Assembly (NCBI GenBank): GCA_037043015.1
Contig: CM073327.1
Coordinates: 12,134,727-12,198,726 of the forward strand
Origin: Bryum argenteum
Lineage: Eukaryota; Streptophyta; Bryopsida; Bryales; Bryaceae
Reading direction: 5' to 3'
Length of the DNA stretch: 64,000 nucleotides
The position numbers were made by a program, and so were the translations under genes. The notes beneath the pieces were generated by a model, which was not told the origin of the DNA, did no database searches, and was given only the letters and a program-made list of their open reading frames with translations. How positions within the stretch are numbered: position 1 is the first letter of the stretch; each line of letters starts with the position of its first letter. Below are positions 13,037-23,421 of this stretch, in pieces.

Positions 13037-13265
13037 TATGGCTTCGTGTAGTCATGGGTGGAGACGGTTTGATCGTGAACTGAATCATTATCCCTTTCAT
13101 GTGCCAAGTGTCTATCATTTGACGACCCAAAGACTCATTCCACTCATCAATGAGAGTATCTCACAGGAAAAGGCTACGGTATAGAAAGAATTTGAGGATA
13201 TTGTATTGTGGTGCATAGTTCAGATGACATTTGGAGGTGGGGGCCCATTTGGAAAATGTCTTCAC
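13037..13265 (+). pseudogene. Possible captured coding fragment in module M (copy 1)
   Basis: In one frame this stretch reads a peptide beginning CSHGWRRFDRELNHYPF, then VPSVYHL, TQRLIPLINESISQEK, an in-frame stop, and KEFEDIVLW-IVQMTFG---PFGKC. The inverted copy at 44782-45006 reads the same peptide without that stop. Differences between copies are fairly conservative. I do not recognise the protein. It may be a fragment of a host gene trapped in a repeat, or chance openness in young paralogues; the conservation is also expected from nucleotide similarity alone. Confidence 0.3.
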
Positions 13266-13336
13266 TAAGAGATAGATAGATAGATAGAAACTCCGGTCCC
13301 TTTCTAAGGGGCCGGCGTGAATGAAGTCTTCACTAA
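13258..13336. repeat. Small insertion flanked by 11-bp direct repeats
   Basis: GTCTTCACTAA occurs at 13258-13268 and again at 13326-13336. Between them are a short (gata)n run and 'ctccggtccctttctaagg'. The other copies of module M lack this stretch and have a single 'gtcttaactaa', so it is a copy-specific insertion with a duplicated target, or a slippage product. Confidence 0.6.
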
Positions 13337-13572
13337 CTTACGTATGTTTGGTTGGAAACTTCAAGTCACATGGAACTGCAACGAAGGAATAATAAAAATA
13401 AATAAATAGATAATGGTTATTTCGCCCCTAGAGATTCTTGATATCAAATTGTCTACATTATCAAAAACTAACTTCTTTTACGTCATGCCTAAGTAAAACT
13501 CAATCTAAACATTCTTTTAAAAATTCCACCTTAGAATCTCAAAGTTAACTTGAAAGTCTACCTACCTGTTAA

Positions 13573-13833
13573 CCCCTAAAGATCCACGATGTATTGGGAG
13601 CTTGAAATTCCAACACTGACCACTATGTACTAATGCGGGTACGTCGGATATTTTTGGAAATTTTTGATAACTTCAACCGTAGGATCTTGAAGTAGACTAC
13701 CATAGGTAATAGTGTGAAAATCTTCAACCGTTGGATCATCACTGGATGTGAGATCATAACATTTGAAGTTGACTGTAAATTTCTTTTGGCCTTGACCGTA
13801 AAAGCGGAATCGGTGGCCGTGGTCGTTTAGGGG
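13573..13833. mobile_element. piggyBac-like MITE (TTAA target)
   Basis: A 261-bp element sits between two TTAA tetranucleotides (13569-13572 and 13834-13837). Its ends are CCCCTAAAGATCCACG and, on the reverse complement, CCCCTAAACGACCACG: eight identical terminal bases and 13 of 16 with a one-base shift. TTAA duplication with CCC...GGG ends is the mark of piggyBac-type elements. The interior holds 'caaccgtaggatct' and 'caaccgttggatc', also seen at 15.7-15.9 kb. No coding capacity. Confidence 0.65.
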
Positions 13834-14039
13834 TTAAATTTGAAGTGTTTATTCTTCTTCATTTGTGAGATTGTAATGATCAATGTTAGGTAATGTTTTA
13901 TCCTGGGAACCTCATAGGCCATTGCTTGGATCTTTAGAAGATTTATCGATCTTTTCATACTTTATCACCGCTCATTTTTTGGTTATTTTGTGGTGAGCAA
14001 CTTAATTTTGGGTGATATTTTTTTTCATGAATGTCTCCT

Positions 14040-14870
14040 TGGTTTACGTGCTTATTGGGTTAAATAGAATTCTTCTTTTCTAATAAACTAGTCAGATATT
14101 TAGTGTGATTCAAAGCATACACTTATATATTATTGATGTGGATGCACTTGTACATTTTTTCAACCCGTGAGATTTATGATGGCAAAATAATGTTTGGTTT
14201 TGACTTACTTTGGTGATAGAAATATCGAGTGTTTTTTATTATATTTGTAACTGAAAGAATTTGAAGTTTCCTTATGTAGAGGAACATCTCAAAAGTTATG
14301 AACCATCGATGATTTGAATTCAAAGAATTTATAGTAATAAATTCTTGTTTCCATCTTGGACAATTCACTTCTTTTTTTACTATGTTCCATGATGCTCAGA
14401 TAATTGTGGAAAATTCATAATTTCAATTTTTTACTTCCAAATTTTATGTGGAACTTCCTTGATGTAATAAAACTTTTCTAAACCACCTAGGACTTAGAAG
14501 AAAGCATTCAATCAGATTATAGTTTGTATAAATTTCAAAAGAAAGTGGATAAGTCATAACATTCCAATCTACATTATTTGAGATATTATTGCTTATGAAG
14601 ACTTTAAATTGTGGCGATGTGAACCACTTCAAGCTTCTCGTCACATGAGCCACTTAAAAGATTTCTAATTGTGATTAGAGTCCCTTTAAGCCTGTGGTGA
14701 CATGAACTAACTCGCTTTGTAATAAAAAATGGTGATCCAATGCTCATCCACACTACTTTGTGACTATTGACTTTGAGGGACTTAATCACAAAGGAAGTAT
14801 AGACCGAAATATAAAAATTTAAACCCAGAGTCAAGTGTATATATTAAGAAGATAAGGATTGGTTTTCAAT
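14040..14870 (+). repeat. Dispersed segment (paired with 37540-38290)
   Basis: Collinear with 37540-38290, sharing 'cacttatatattattgatgt', 'ttccttatgtagaggaa', 'aaattttatgtggaac' and 'cctttaagcctgtggtgac'. Non-coding. The partner copy has an expanded ATT microsatellite where this copy reads 'cacttctttttttactatg'. Confidence 0.7.
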
Positions 14871-15024
14871 GTAAAGGGTCTAATCTTAGTCTATACTCCC
14901 TTTGTCCAATTTGTCGTTTTTATACACAATGGACGTTCACTTTAGATTATCTACGAAGTAAAAGTGATTGATCATCCCTGTCATAATTGATCATTCTTAA
15001 TTGTTAGTATTGTGATTATTGATG

Positions 15025-15630
15025 TTGACCCCTCGATGGCAGTTTTTGATAATTTTAAACTCAGTACCAATTTACCCTGAGAGTCTACTCCTTGGCATTT
15101 TCAGCCTAAACATTAAAAATTTAGGGGGCTCTTAACCCCTCCTCTCCCTTGGCCCCCAAGAAACGCTCATAGCAGTGATTTAATGTTATCCTCATATACA
15201 GACTTCTTTTATCCATATAAAAATGTTGCAAAATTTGTTAATTCATTATGCTTACATAGTGCACATTGTTAAGGTTTGGTTAAAAGTGCACGGGGGAGTT
15301 TAACTTTGGTTTTTATTCTTTAGCTAGTCAGGCTAGACAATATTATGACTAGTAGAAAAGTGGCTTGAGAAGACCAGACATTATACCAATGAGTACACCA
15401 AATGTGACGATTATACCTAAGGTCGGTTGAAAAACGTCTCTTTTGCATTAGATTGAGGTGTAATCATGTGGTAAGCTCAAGCTACTTTTTAACTAGTGTA
15501 CTTAATTTACTGAAATTGAATTTTTGAACTTTAGTCCCTAAAAGAGAAGCTCTACAATGACCTAGTGACCTCGACGACCATATCTGAAATCCGTGAATAA
15601 ATTTTTTTGAAATAAAATTTGAGAAACCTT
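15025..15630. repeat. Dispersed segment (paired with 7325-7905)
   Basis: Second copy of the 7.3-kb segment; see that entry for shared landmarks. Upstream, 14870-15020 ('ctttgtccaatttgtcgttt', 'gaagtaaaagtgattgatca') is itself shared with 33960-34060, 38970-39130 and, inverted, 44160-44260. Confidence 0.7.
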
Positions 15631-15639
15631 AGGATTTTG

Positions 15640-15975
15640 TTTATAACTATCTCATTAGTCTATCTTCAAATTCTAATGAATTTCACCGTAAGAATCTTAA
15701 CCACTAAATTTCCTTGATGTTTTGGGAGCAAGCAGTCTCAAAACTGCATGTTTTGACTCTCGTTCACTCCCGGCCATTTGCATCAAACTCTTTTACAAAT
15801 TTGAGAAATCCAACCGTAAGATCTTGTACCTTACTTGATTTTGATCTGCTGCTGAATATTTCAACCGTTGGATCTTCTCCATTTGTGAGATCGGAACGTT
15901 CAAAGTTGATGCAAATTTTTTTTTGGCTATTGCCCGGGACACATAGTGCAAATGGTGCCAAGGGCAAGTTGAAGT
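15640..15975. repeat. Relic with 'caaccgttggatct' repeats
   Basis: Contains 'caccgtaagaatctt', 'caaccgtaagatctt' and 'caaccgttggatctt' spaced through the block. These are shared with the piggyBac-like MITE interior (13.68-13.75 kb) and, in opposite orientation, with the CACTA interior near 55.8-55.9 kb ('agatcttacggtt'). It is probably a fragment of a non-autonomous DNA transposon; I cannot set its ends. The open frames here are not supported as genes. Confidence 0.4.
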
Positions 15976-16639
15976 TCATTACCTCAAAAATTTATGGCAT
16001 ATTTTTTTTCCAAGTAGGATTCCAAGCTAGCTACATGCATGCAAAATTTTGGAAACCGATTTGGTGCATTTGAACCTTCATCTAATTTTTTAGGGAGATC
16101 AAGGTCTAGAATGGACCTGGATGCTACTTTTAGGACAAATTGGAATTGCGAAAAGACAACTTGGAATATGCAAGATCCGGATGGTGAAGGTGTGCATCAA
16201 AAAATTTGTAAAATTTGGGCACAAATTTCATCAAAAATTTCAAAAATCTCAAGAAGTTATGAATTTCCATGAGTAAAACACAAATCCATTAGATGTGAGG
16301 GAGAGGGGCAGCTCGCGAATGGTGGCTCCCTTCCTACTCCTCCAATTCCCATTTTGCAAGTAATGAGGCACAAACAAGATGGTGGAGTCGCATTCATTGT
16401 AGTTACAACTACACCAATCAAAATCTAGTAAATATGGCTAAAATTGTAAGTGCGCACTCCCACTAACCTCCACACTAAATGAAGAGAGGATCACAATAAA
16501 TCCAATTGTTGACGCGTGTCCAATTTTGGTGTAAAAGCAGCTGCAAGCTTGGGAGTCGTTTTGGACCGTACTTGAGTGCCATTGGGTAACCTAACATTGC
16601 GAATTTGATCCTTCCGCTGGACGTGCCACCTCTCGCTAG

Positions 16640-16817
16640 AGTATGCGCGATTTGGCCGAGCTGGAGTACCCGCCTGGCCAACTGGTCGGGGCTCGAGTCT
16701 GCCAAGCCAGCTGGTACTAGAGCCGGAGCTAGCACTAAAAAAACTGGGAGCAGACTTTTGAGCATCCTGAAAACAAACAAACAAAAAAAAAAAAAAAAAA
16801 AAAAGAAAAAAAGAAAA
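16640..16817 (+). mobile_element. tRNA-derived SINE with A-rich tail
   Basis: A pol III A box, TGGCCGAGCTGG at 16653-16664, fits the TRGCNNAGYNGG consensus exactly. About 25 bases on, GGCTCGAGTCT (16690-16700) resembles a B box. An A-rich tail follows at 16772-16817. Head, short body and A tail are the layout of a short tRNA-derived SINE. I could not identify a flanking target duplication, and the GC-rich DNA just upstream (16500-16640) may belong to the same insertion. Confidence 0.5.
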
Positions 16818-17099
16818 CCAAGTCTCTTTCACAATAACATGAGCCCCATTGTGTGTCCAAGTAAAGATGGGGAAGTGCTCCAATGTCATCATACTTGCAT
16901 CCTACAATAGTGGAAACAAAAAATTGTGAGTTAGACGAAAAAATAGAATCGCAAAGTGCTTGCAAAAATTACAAAAAAAATAATTTCATAAAATATTGTA
17001 ACATATCAAACTAGTAAGGTCCCCATCCTCCCGACGGGGAAAATCTTTACATGGTACTTTCAAAAAAGTATCCCGTGTCTACCGTTTATCAAACCATAT

Positions 17100-17180
17100 T
17101 ATCATTTTTTAATTTTGTCTGGGCCCCGGAGCAGTGCGTCTGGGGCCCCCGAGCATTGCGTCTGGGGCCACCAAGTTCAT
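17100..17180 (+). repeat. Short tandem repeat, GCGTCTGGGGCC
   Basis: GTCTGGGCCCC, GCGTCTGGGGCCCC and GCGTCTGGGGCC follow one another about every 23 bp, separated by 'gagca-t/gt'. GC-rich patch in AT-rich DNA; no coding meaning seen. Confidence 0.5.
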
Positions 17181-17320
17181 AGGTTAGTAGGTTTGTATGT
17201 TGGTGGGTTGGTACTCTGGTGGGTAGGAAGGATCGCCGTACAATATTTTATTATACATATAGATGGTGGGGGATATTCAATGGGTGCAAGAAATCCATAC
17301 CTAGAGTATCAATAGCGACC

Positions 17321-17512
17321 TGCACGACACCGTGCTATGGCGGTATGCCAACGCTCATAGCAACCTCCCTTGGGGTGACACATAAACTTACCGCCACATT
17401 TGTAGCAATAAGTGTGCGGTCTCTTCACTTTGCACACAAGGCATTGGTGTCGTTCCATGGAAACGGATGGAAGACAAATCGCATATAGTGCTTCTTGTTC
17501 GCCAACCCCCAC
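17321..17512 (-). pseudogene. piggyBac-type transposase, C-terminal cysteine-rich remnant
   Basis: The minus-strand frame reads QCLVCKVKRPHTYCYKCGG, then KFMCHPKGGCYERWHT. The C-x2-C, H-x2-C-x2-C, C...C...H spacing is that of the zinc-binding tail that closes piggyBac/PGBD transposases. Only about 60 residues remain, and I see no DDE core upstream on the minus strand (17.5-18.2 kb), so it is a remnant. Context supports the call: a double TTAA/CCCCTAAA junction lies 320 bp away (17831-17850), and TTAA-flanked MITEs occur elsewhere in the window. Alternative: an unrelated small zinc-ribbon peptide by chance. Confidence 0.5.
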
Positions 17513-17830
17513 TTTGTATCAAGGGTTTATCCCTAAATCCATTCTAAACACCCTGTCCCTCGCTAATCTTGGGCACTAACCCACGTTGTCCGCCAAAATC
17601 TGACATCACCCGTGGTTGGCTGAAGGCATTGCCCGACCTGCCCTACCCAAGCTTGATTTCACAAAAAATGCCAAATTAGGCGGAAAATAGGAATTTTTTT
17701 TCAAATTTTCTACCACACCTTCTTTAAAGAATAACTCACCTATTGTAAAAAATGCGTCCAAAAATATTAAATTTTGCCCCAAAAACGACCCTACCTAAAG
17801 CTTCAAAACCCAAATTGGGTTTTAAGGATA

Positions 17831-17850
17831 TTTAGGGGTTAACCCCTAAA
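17831..17850. repeat. Back-to-back piggyBac-like ends sharing one TTAA
   Basis: The sequence reads TTTAGGGG-TTAA-CCCCTAAA, a perfect 20-bp palindrome. Each half equals the terminal eight bases of the TTAA-flanked MITE at 13573-13833. It looks like the right end of one element meeting the left end of another at a shared target. I could not locate the far ends. Confidence 0.5.
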
Positions 17851-18329
17851 CTCTTAGGCTTTTTACAGCCAAAAAACACATTTTGAAATAGACAGTCCTA
17901 GTTGAAAATGAAGAAAGGTCAATAAAATCTGAACCAACCTACTTCATTACAAGACAGCCACAATGAAAGTCGCACCATTGTTGAGTATGGTAGAGCAGCC
18001 AAAAATGGCGCAGTGCCGAAAATGGAGCCCTAGCAATCTTCACTGTCACGTACATAATAGCTTCTCCATACAACAGTACCATGTACACAATGCAGAGATT
18101 ATAGGGCGTCACTTTAGGGCACCATTTTAGGAACACCTATATTTCCATCTTCAAAAATTCATTACTTACTTTAGAAGAGTCGAAAAATAATGATTCCACT
18201 TGCTCTAGTTTTCTACTAATTTTCCCCATGCACAAAAATTGCTTGCACTGGCAACATTCCTGTAGATTTTCTGTGCTGAAAATTGCGCCATTATAGGACA
18301 CCTTACCATAGGTTACCTTTCTAATTTAT

Positions 18330-19460
18330 TAATAGGAATTTCTTTTGCATGTTTGAATGTTGAAGAATTTGGAGGAGAATTGGTTCTGATACGAGAAGAG
18401 ATTGAAAACATATCCTGTTGAGAATTTTAAACAATCTTGGGTTGCATTTGGCAACCCAATATTATCATATCACAATATTTCATGATATTTTTGTAAATAT
18501 CTCAATATTCAAATATAAGGTTATTTTGAATGCCACGTTGCGTTTGGCAGCCGTGTAGAACAATCTTTGTTAGAAAATTTTAATAACTTTTGTCAGAATA
18601 TTTTTAAGAACCTTCCTCCTTTTTGGTTGTGTTGAGTTGTGTTTTGAAGTGAGTTTTGAATATTGAGAATATTTACCTCAGACCTTGATATTTGTTTTGT
18701 CATGAAATATTGCAATATTGTAGTATTGGTTGGTTGCCAAATGCACAATGACCGGTGAATATCGTGATATTCGAATTTTTTCAAGTAGTGTGATATTCTA
18801 GTAGTTGCCAAACACAACCTCATTGATAGTAATGAGTTTATTACAAAGTCTTCATCGAGAAAGTTGGCCCTCACAAAAACTTTGTAAGAGAAAAATTTGA
18901 GTTGAAGAGATTATATGTTTTGCTTCACATCGTACTTTTTGTGTTTTTATCATTCTTCTTCTGGAAGGCTATGGTCGTCCAACCATAGAGTTATTTGTCT
19001 CTCTTATTCTAAAGATGTTTAGAAACTTTTCCAAAGTTTATAATTTAAAAAACTCTAGGAAATGACAAAAATTGGAGCTTATAATCAACTTGGCAACTCT
19101 TTGGGGCTTGACAACTTCATCGGTTGAGCCTAACTTGCTTTATGTGAGTTCTTACTCATACAATTGGTAACTTTCCTTTGAAGTGTTGAAAGGTGAAGGT
19201 GCTAGAATATGAAATGCATTTCAACTCTGTGTCTCTCTGCTATCATTACCTTCCAGGACTGACAACTCTTTGGGACTTGACAACTATGTCTTTGACATCA
19301 TTATTCTTGGGGACTTGACAGCTCTTTGGGGACTAACAACTCTGCCTTTGACATTATCACCTTTGAACAGCGTCTTTGCTTTGTGTCATTTCAACTCTGG
19401 CATCATTACTTTTGGGGACTGGCAACTTTCTCTCTATGTCAAACATTCGCAATAATATCT
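18330..19460. repeat. Dispersed segment, copy B
   Basis: Second copy of the 8345-9900 segment, beginning 'taggaatttcttttgcatg' and running through the MITE at 18440-18819, 'gagaaagttggccctcac' and 'tttgacatcatta'. It lacks the 3' part (microsatellite-poor 'ccacctgacatgcac' block) present in copies A and C. Confidence 0.7.
18440..18819. mobile_element. MITE, second copy (16-bp TIRs)
   Basis: Ends GGTTGCATTTGGCAAC and (reverse complement of right end) GGTTGTGTTTGGCAAC. An inner inverted pair, TGCGTTTGGCAGCC near 18541 and GGTTGCCAAATGCA near 18728, suggests a related element nested within it or an internal duplication of the terminus. Shared flanks with the 8479-8871 copy show common descent, not independent insertion. 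A third, truncated right end is at 25138-25232. Confidence 0.6.
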
Positions 19461-19799
19461 CATTTGATTGGATAATATAATAGGTGAATTCTTACTTTGA
19501 AGAGTTACCTTTGGTGATTTTGAAAACATCCAAACTTAAATTGTTTTAATATAACAACCAACCCAAGATCTTTAAGAGTTTAAGCTTCAGTTGTTTTCAA
19601 GAGGTTAATGATAGTTGTTTGATGATCAACAATTCATCAAATCACAAAGAATTTTTTTTATTCTATAAACCAAGCTTAATGAATGTGTTTGTTAGCATAA
19701 AACTTGAAATTCCAAATTTCAAGAGTCCTATAAGAGAAAAGTCTAGTCAATAAATTGCAACCATACAAATTTATTTCACAAAGTTTCTTTGTATGAAAC
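19461..19799. other. Unassigned AT-rich stretch
   Basis: No gene. 'gataggtgaattcttactttgaag...ttttgaaaa' at about 19480-19530 matches the opposite strand near 42260-42310, so part of it belongs to the same dispersed segment in inverted form. Confidence 0.4.
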
Positions 19800-20394
19800 T
19801 GTTAAGGGGGTTTTTCTGGAAACACACCCTAACGAGTCTAAGTTAGTTTCCTGCTAGGCACAATAACGTCGGACTATCAAAACTGCTACTAGCAGGGAGG
19901 GAAGAGAGTTGATTCTACCGACTAGTGAGTATCTAGAAAGACCAGACAGCTTTAGGTCGGGTCTGCTAAACACTAGAGGGAGAGAAAATACACGATTCTC
20001 ATAAACAGATCAGAGATCCTGCAAAACAAAAGTCGGCTAGTCTACTCAAACACACACAACGAAAGAACAGAATAGAAGACTATGCAGAACTCCGAGGTTA
20101 CTGGCAAAAAGGGAATAGATTGACTAGCCACCCCACTCACGGAGAAGAGAGTGGTACATATAGTCGGCTGGGTCTGACTGACTGTCAGATCCAGCTCGTC
20201 ATAACAAGTCAGCCGACCTGGCTGCTAAGTCAGCGATAAAGTCGGGTGTCCTAAACTCGTTTAGGACTCTAACTATGCCAAATAGATAACCGACTTGCTG
20301 ACCCTACCGGGTATCGCCTGCCGGGTCTATACCTGCCGGGTAGAGACTAGACTAAAAATAGCCTCGCGAATATACTACGAATATTCCGTTAACA
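19800..20394. mobile_element. LTR of a retroelement (TGTTA...TAACA family)
   Basis: A 595-bp sequence begins TGTTAAGGGG and ends GAATATTCCGTTAACA. It shares its termini and internal landmarks ('gtacatata', 'gggtatcg') with the LTR at 53248-53834, which has a clear target duplication. The flanking five bases here do not match each other, so this is either one end of a larger broken element or a rearranged solo LTR. Moderately old fossil. Confidence 0.6.
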
Positions 20395-21254
20395 TGTATC
20401 CTTCTCGTTTCTTGTCTTGCATGCTGGGTCAGGGTGTTTGCGGAGTTCAGAGGGCCCTTGCTATCCGGGCAAGAGAGAGCGGTTCCGTCCCTGAACGGAG
20501 AATAGTACGGAAGGTAGAGAAGCTGACAGGGGAGGAGTGCGGCTAGCGAACGGCACCTTCCACTTAGGGCACCGTCCGGTCTGTCCGTGTAGTGTCCGGG
20601 ATTATAGCGGCCAGGAAGGGATTCCGGTCGCTCAACCGACTCCCGAGAATACTATCGGTTGAGTCCCCCTGGATTGCTGAAGTCCGGGTAGGCAGGTTTG
20701 CCTGTAGGTGATAGCGATGAACTCCAGGTCAGTTGCACCACCTCCAGTTCAGTAACCCGGGATCTACTAACCCGGGTAGCGAGTTGTGATAACCGGACCA
20801 TAGGAGAACCGGATACCAACCTTTGTGACATGCGTGCGGGTCTAGAGTCCGGGCGTAGAGGGAGGTGTAAGGGAAGTACCTAACAGGGTAAGGAGAGAGC
20901 GAAACTCGGTGACCTTTCCGGTCACGTTAATCAACGGGAAAAGTGGTCTAACCCCCCCACTTAACTAAATCCGGGAAAACCCCTCTGAGGTGAATACAGA
21001 GGCTAAGCTAAACCATAAAAACCAAACCCCCTCCCTTCTCATGTCCGGGTAGTTTTTCCAGGATAGGACACAGGGTACGGGGGTGATCTGAAAATACCCG
21101 GATAGCACAAATCCGGGTTGGCTAACTGGCGGAAATTGTTGTTCTTGCACTTCACAGGATCTCTGTGGACGAATACTCGGGTTCTTGTTTAGGAAACCTC
21201 TTTTACCACGAAAAAGGGTTATCCGGGCACGAATCAGGAAAGCACGTTACGACA
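20395..21254. mobile_element. GC-rich retroelement piece, probably LTR
   Basis: GC-rich block whose right border is sharp: the Ty3-like pol homology of the next element stops exactly where this block begins. Read on the minus strand it starts TGTCGTAACGTG, nearly the same first 12 bases as the LTR at 24239-25137 (TGTCGTAATGTG), after which the two differ. It is best read as part of an LTR of another family that interrupted the Ty3-like element. The far border is unresolved. Confidence 0.4.
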
Positions 21255-21835
21255 ATTGGCGCTACTACACTTGGATCAACACACCTAATTTCGTACGGCT
21301 CAAATGCAAATGCCTTCCCATGCCGTAAGAGCATCTTTCGAAAAGACTCCTCCTCCATCTTGGTCAAAAAGTCTTCACTGCCAACCTTCAATCCATCCAA
21401 CGCCGCCTTGTTCACGAATTCGTGGCCTATCTTCCTTGGATCTCTCAAATTTGGTTGCATAGATGCCTTATCAACCTTCTCCTCACAATCTAATGGTAGT
21501 GGCAAAGCCACCGGTCTAACCTTCTTCGCCACGGTTTTGTACTTGGTCTCCACCCGTACCTCATAACTATCCGTGAATTTCTTCACCTCGTCATAAAACT
21601 CCTTGGAGTAAACTCTCACAACCTTATCATCTTTTCCAACACCCGAATACAACAACAATTGTAATTCACTCATGGTATCACCCAAACATACTTCTTCAAA
21701 CACTCCCGGGATATACTCACCTCCGTCAAGCACTCCATCTTCTTTCAACTTGTGCTTTACACTTTGGACACGACGCCTCTCTACTCGCTCTAAGTTTTTG
21801 ATGTTTTTAAATAAAATAGAACCATCCCTAGACAA
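21203..21835 (-). CDS. pol N-terminal region of Ty3-like fossil
   Basis: The frame reads the linker that precedes reverse transcriptase in a widespread Ty3/Gypsy lineage: VRPVALPLPLDCEEKV, NLRDPRKIGHEFV, RHGKAFAFEPYEIRCVDPS. Homology ends near 21254, where sequence of another element takes over, so the last ~17 residues are not pol. No catalytic domain is present. Listed as a fossil part only. Confidence 0.65.
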   Translation of the reverse strand: MSRDGSILFKNIKNLERVERRRVQSVKHKLKEDGVLDGGEYIPGVFEEVCLGDTMSELQLLLYSGVGKDDKVVRVYSKEFYDEVKKFTDSYEVRVETKYKTVAKKVRPVALPLPLDCEEKVDKASMQPNLRDPRKIGHEFVNKAALDGLKVGSEDFLTKMEEESFRKMLLRHGKAFAFEPYEIRCVDPSVVAPIVVTCFPDSCPDNPFSW

Positions 21836-21918
21836 ACCAACAACCCCCGTAGAAATGGCTTCTTGTGGTCTCCTTCCATGCGGGAAGCCATCAATCTTTT
21901 TACCATCCCAATCCCGCC

Positions 21919-23421
21919 TTAGAATGGCATGTGGTGAAAATCCCTTCGGTCTTTAAAGTCTCGAAACTCCTTGTGCACCTTCGGTAATGGACGCTCCCTC
22001 AAACCAATCCGATTTCTCTCGTGATTTGCACAAACCGTCAAGAATTGAATAGCCTTCTTCCCATGACGGCTTCTAATCCGTGCGTACGCTGATCCGTTGT
22101 CCATCACCTTCGTTTCCATCCGTCTAGCGGTGATGTATGGTTGTCCAAGAATGATGGGATATGTCGACCTCTCTTGAACAAAGAAATGTTGTTCATCTCC
22201 AACATCTCCAATTGTGACCTTCACATTTGGACATGCTCCATACAAATCACCCCTTGAATTGTTCGCCGCACGTATCAACCATCCATGGTCCAAATCTATG
22301 GGCCAATTTCCTTTTTCGTGCAACTCCTTTGACATCAAATTGATCTCCGACCCATGATCAATTAATGCCACAATCGGTTCTTCAAGACCTCCCAACTTCA
22401 CCAAAGTCTCCGTAGTTGCCCTCGCCCAATGATTGTTAGCATAATGACTTGGTGTTCGGTCTTCGGTCTCCTCCAATGCATTTGCAAGTTGAGAAACATT
22501 TCCTATAGGTTGGTCATCATCATCTTTTGCCACTCTCGTCACACGAACATTAGATGGAATAGACTCACCCGTAGTTTGCCTCTTCCTTTTGATGATATCA
22601 ATGATGACTTCATGGAACTCTCGCTTCGCAATGCCTAGAACTTCCCCCAAGGTAAACTCCACCATTCCGCTCAAAATATGATCCTCCAAAACTTTCTTCA
22701 AATCCGTGGCCGCTTCAATGTCGGATTGCAATTTGTAAGACGGCGCCTTCCCCTTGTCTTTTGAAGAAGGAATTGCATCATGCATGGACTCCTCACAAAT
22801 TGGCACCGTTTGTTGTCGCGTCTTGTCCGCCCTTGTTGTCCTCTTTGATGCCCCTTCATGTACGTCGTCTCGCTTCCACTTCTCCTCCATTATCGCCTCA
22901 TGTTGGACTCTTGCAATATATGCATGAACCGACAAGGCATCCACCGGATCGTCCCAACCAGTAGTTTCCCGAATGGATTTTCCGGCATGAATGAGAACTT
23001 CTTCATTGATCTTCTCATTCTCCGCAAACTTCTTAGCACTTGGCCACAACATACTTACTTGCTCCGGCGCGTCGATGCTCACTCCATATGTCTTTGCCTC
23101 CTTCATCACGCCATAGACCAATGCCTTCATACCTCCTCGACCGAAGTTTGTCCCCAACGGCTCCGTACCATCCTTCAAGTGAATCTTCCCTTCCTTGAAA
23201 ACAACAATCTTGTTGTCCAAAGCTTCGGTAAACTCCTCACAATCTCTTCGCGAGTGTGCAAAACTATCACACCACATACACCTCAAAGGCAAGCCTCTCC
23301 CCGTTGGTGCCGACTTCGACCCTAAAGTCCCCTTCAATGCTCCTTCCGATGGATGACTCTTCTCTTCAAGTTTGGCCATCTTAATCTTCAATTCTTGAAT
23401 TCCCTTAATTAACTCATCCAT
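21919..23421 (-). CDS. Nucleocapsid zinc knuckle and retropepsin-like frame of Ty3-like fossil
   Basis: 500-residue frame. Residues ~48-61 form a CCHC knuckle, CMWCDSFAHSRRDC (C-x2-C-x4-H-x4-C). Near residue 357 comes VALIDHGSEINLMS, the retropepsin-like active-site segment (D-x-G-S), followed by YPIILGQPYI, the usual flap-side IILG motif. The middle is a low-complexity hydrophilic linker. This is the gag C-terminus plus protease of the element; it overlaps the gag-like frame by a few bases. Confidence 0.7.
   Translation of the reverse strand: MDELIKGIQELKIKMAKLEEKSHPSEGALKGTLGSKSAPTGRGLPLRCMWCDSFAHSRRDCEEFTEALDNKIVVFKEGKIHLKDGTEPLGTNFGRGGMKALVYGVMKEAKTYGVSIDAPEQVSMLWPSAKKFAENEKINEEVLIHAGKSIRETTGWDDPVDALSVHAYIARVQHEAIMEEKWKRDDVHEGASKRTTRADKTRQQTVPICEESMHDAIPSSKDKGKAPSYKLQSDIEAATDLKKVLEDHILSGMVEFTLGEVLGIAKREFHEVIIDIIKRKRQTTGESIPSNVRVTRVAKDDDDQPIGNVSQLANALEETEDRTPSHYANNHWARATTETLVKLGGLEEPIVALIDHGSEINLMSKELHEKGNWPIDLDHGWLIRAANNSRGDLYGACPNVKVTIGDVGDEQHFFVQERSTYPIILGQPYITARRMETKVMDNGSAYARIRSRHGKKAIQFLTVCANHERNRIGLRERPLPKVHKEFRDFKDRRDFHHMPF

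Larger units (their letters stand above)
12061..13500 (+). repeat. Dispersed module M, copy 1 of 4
   Basis: Module found four times: here, 31560-33910, 36760-37540 (partial) and 44200-45930 (inverted). Landmarks in order are 'aaaacccttactacttgatg', 'aacaaaaacaaaataaacac', 'ctcgtccatgcaagggtat', 'ccaggtacccaccccttcag', 'ggaatgagtcattctctt' and 'catggaactgcaacg'. It ends in AT-rich DNA near 13500. The copies act as internal controls that reveal later insertions (see the MITE entries). Confidence 0.8.

Noticed and set aside
15714-16073. 119-residue plus-strand frame and its overlapping minus-strand frame
   Set aside because: It lies in a transposon-like relic with repeated 'caaccgttggatct' motifs, has no recognisable domain, and stays open only by chance.
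16475-16910. Several overlapping 100-130-residue frames on both strands
   Set aside because: They are produced by the GC-rich SINE region and its A-rich tail; runs of K or F come from poly(A)/poly(T).
20295-20883. Short plus-strand frames
   Set aside because: They fall in LTR-like GC-rich sequence, with no domain and no matching gene structure.
22858-23325. 155-residue plus-strand frame
   Set aside because: Shadow of the minus-strand zinc-knuckle/protease frame of the Ty3-like fossil.
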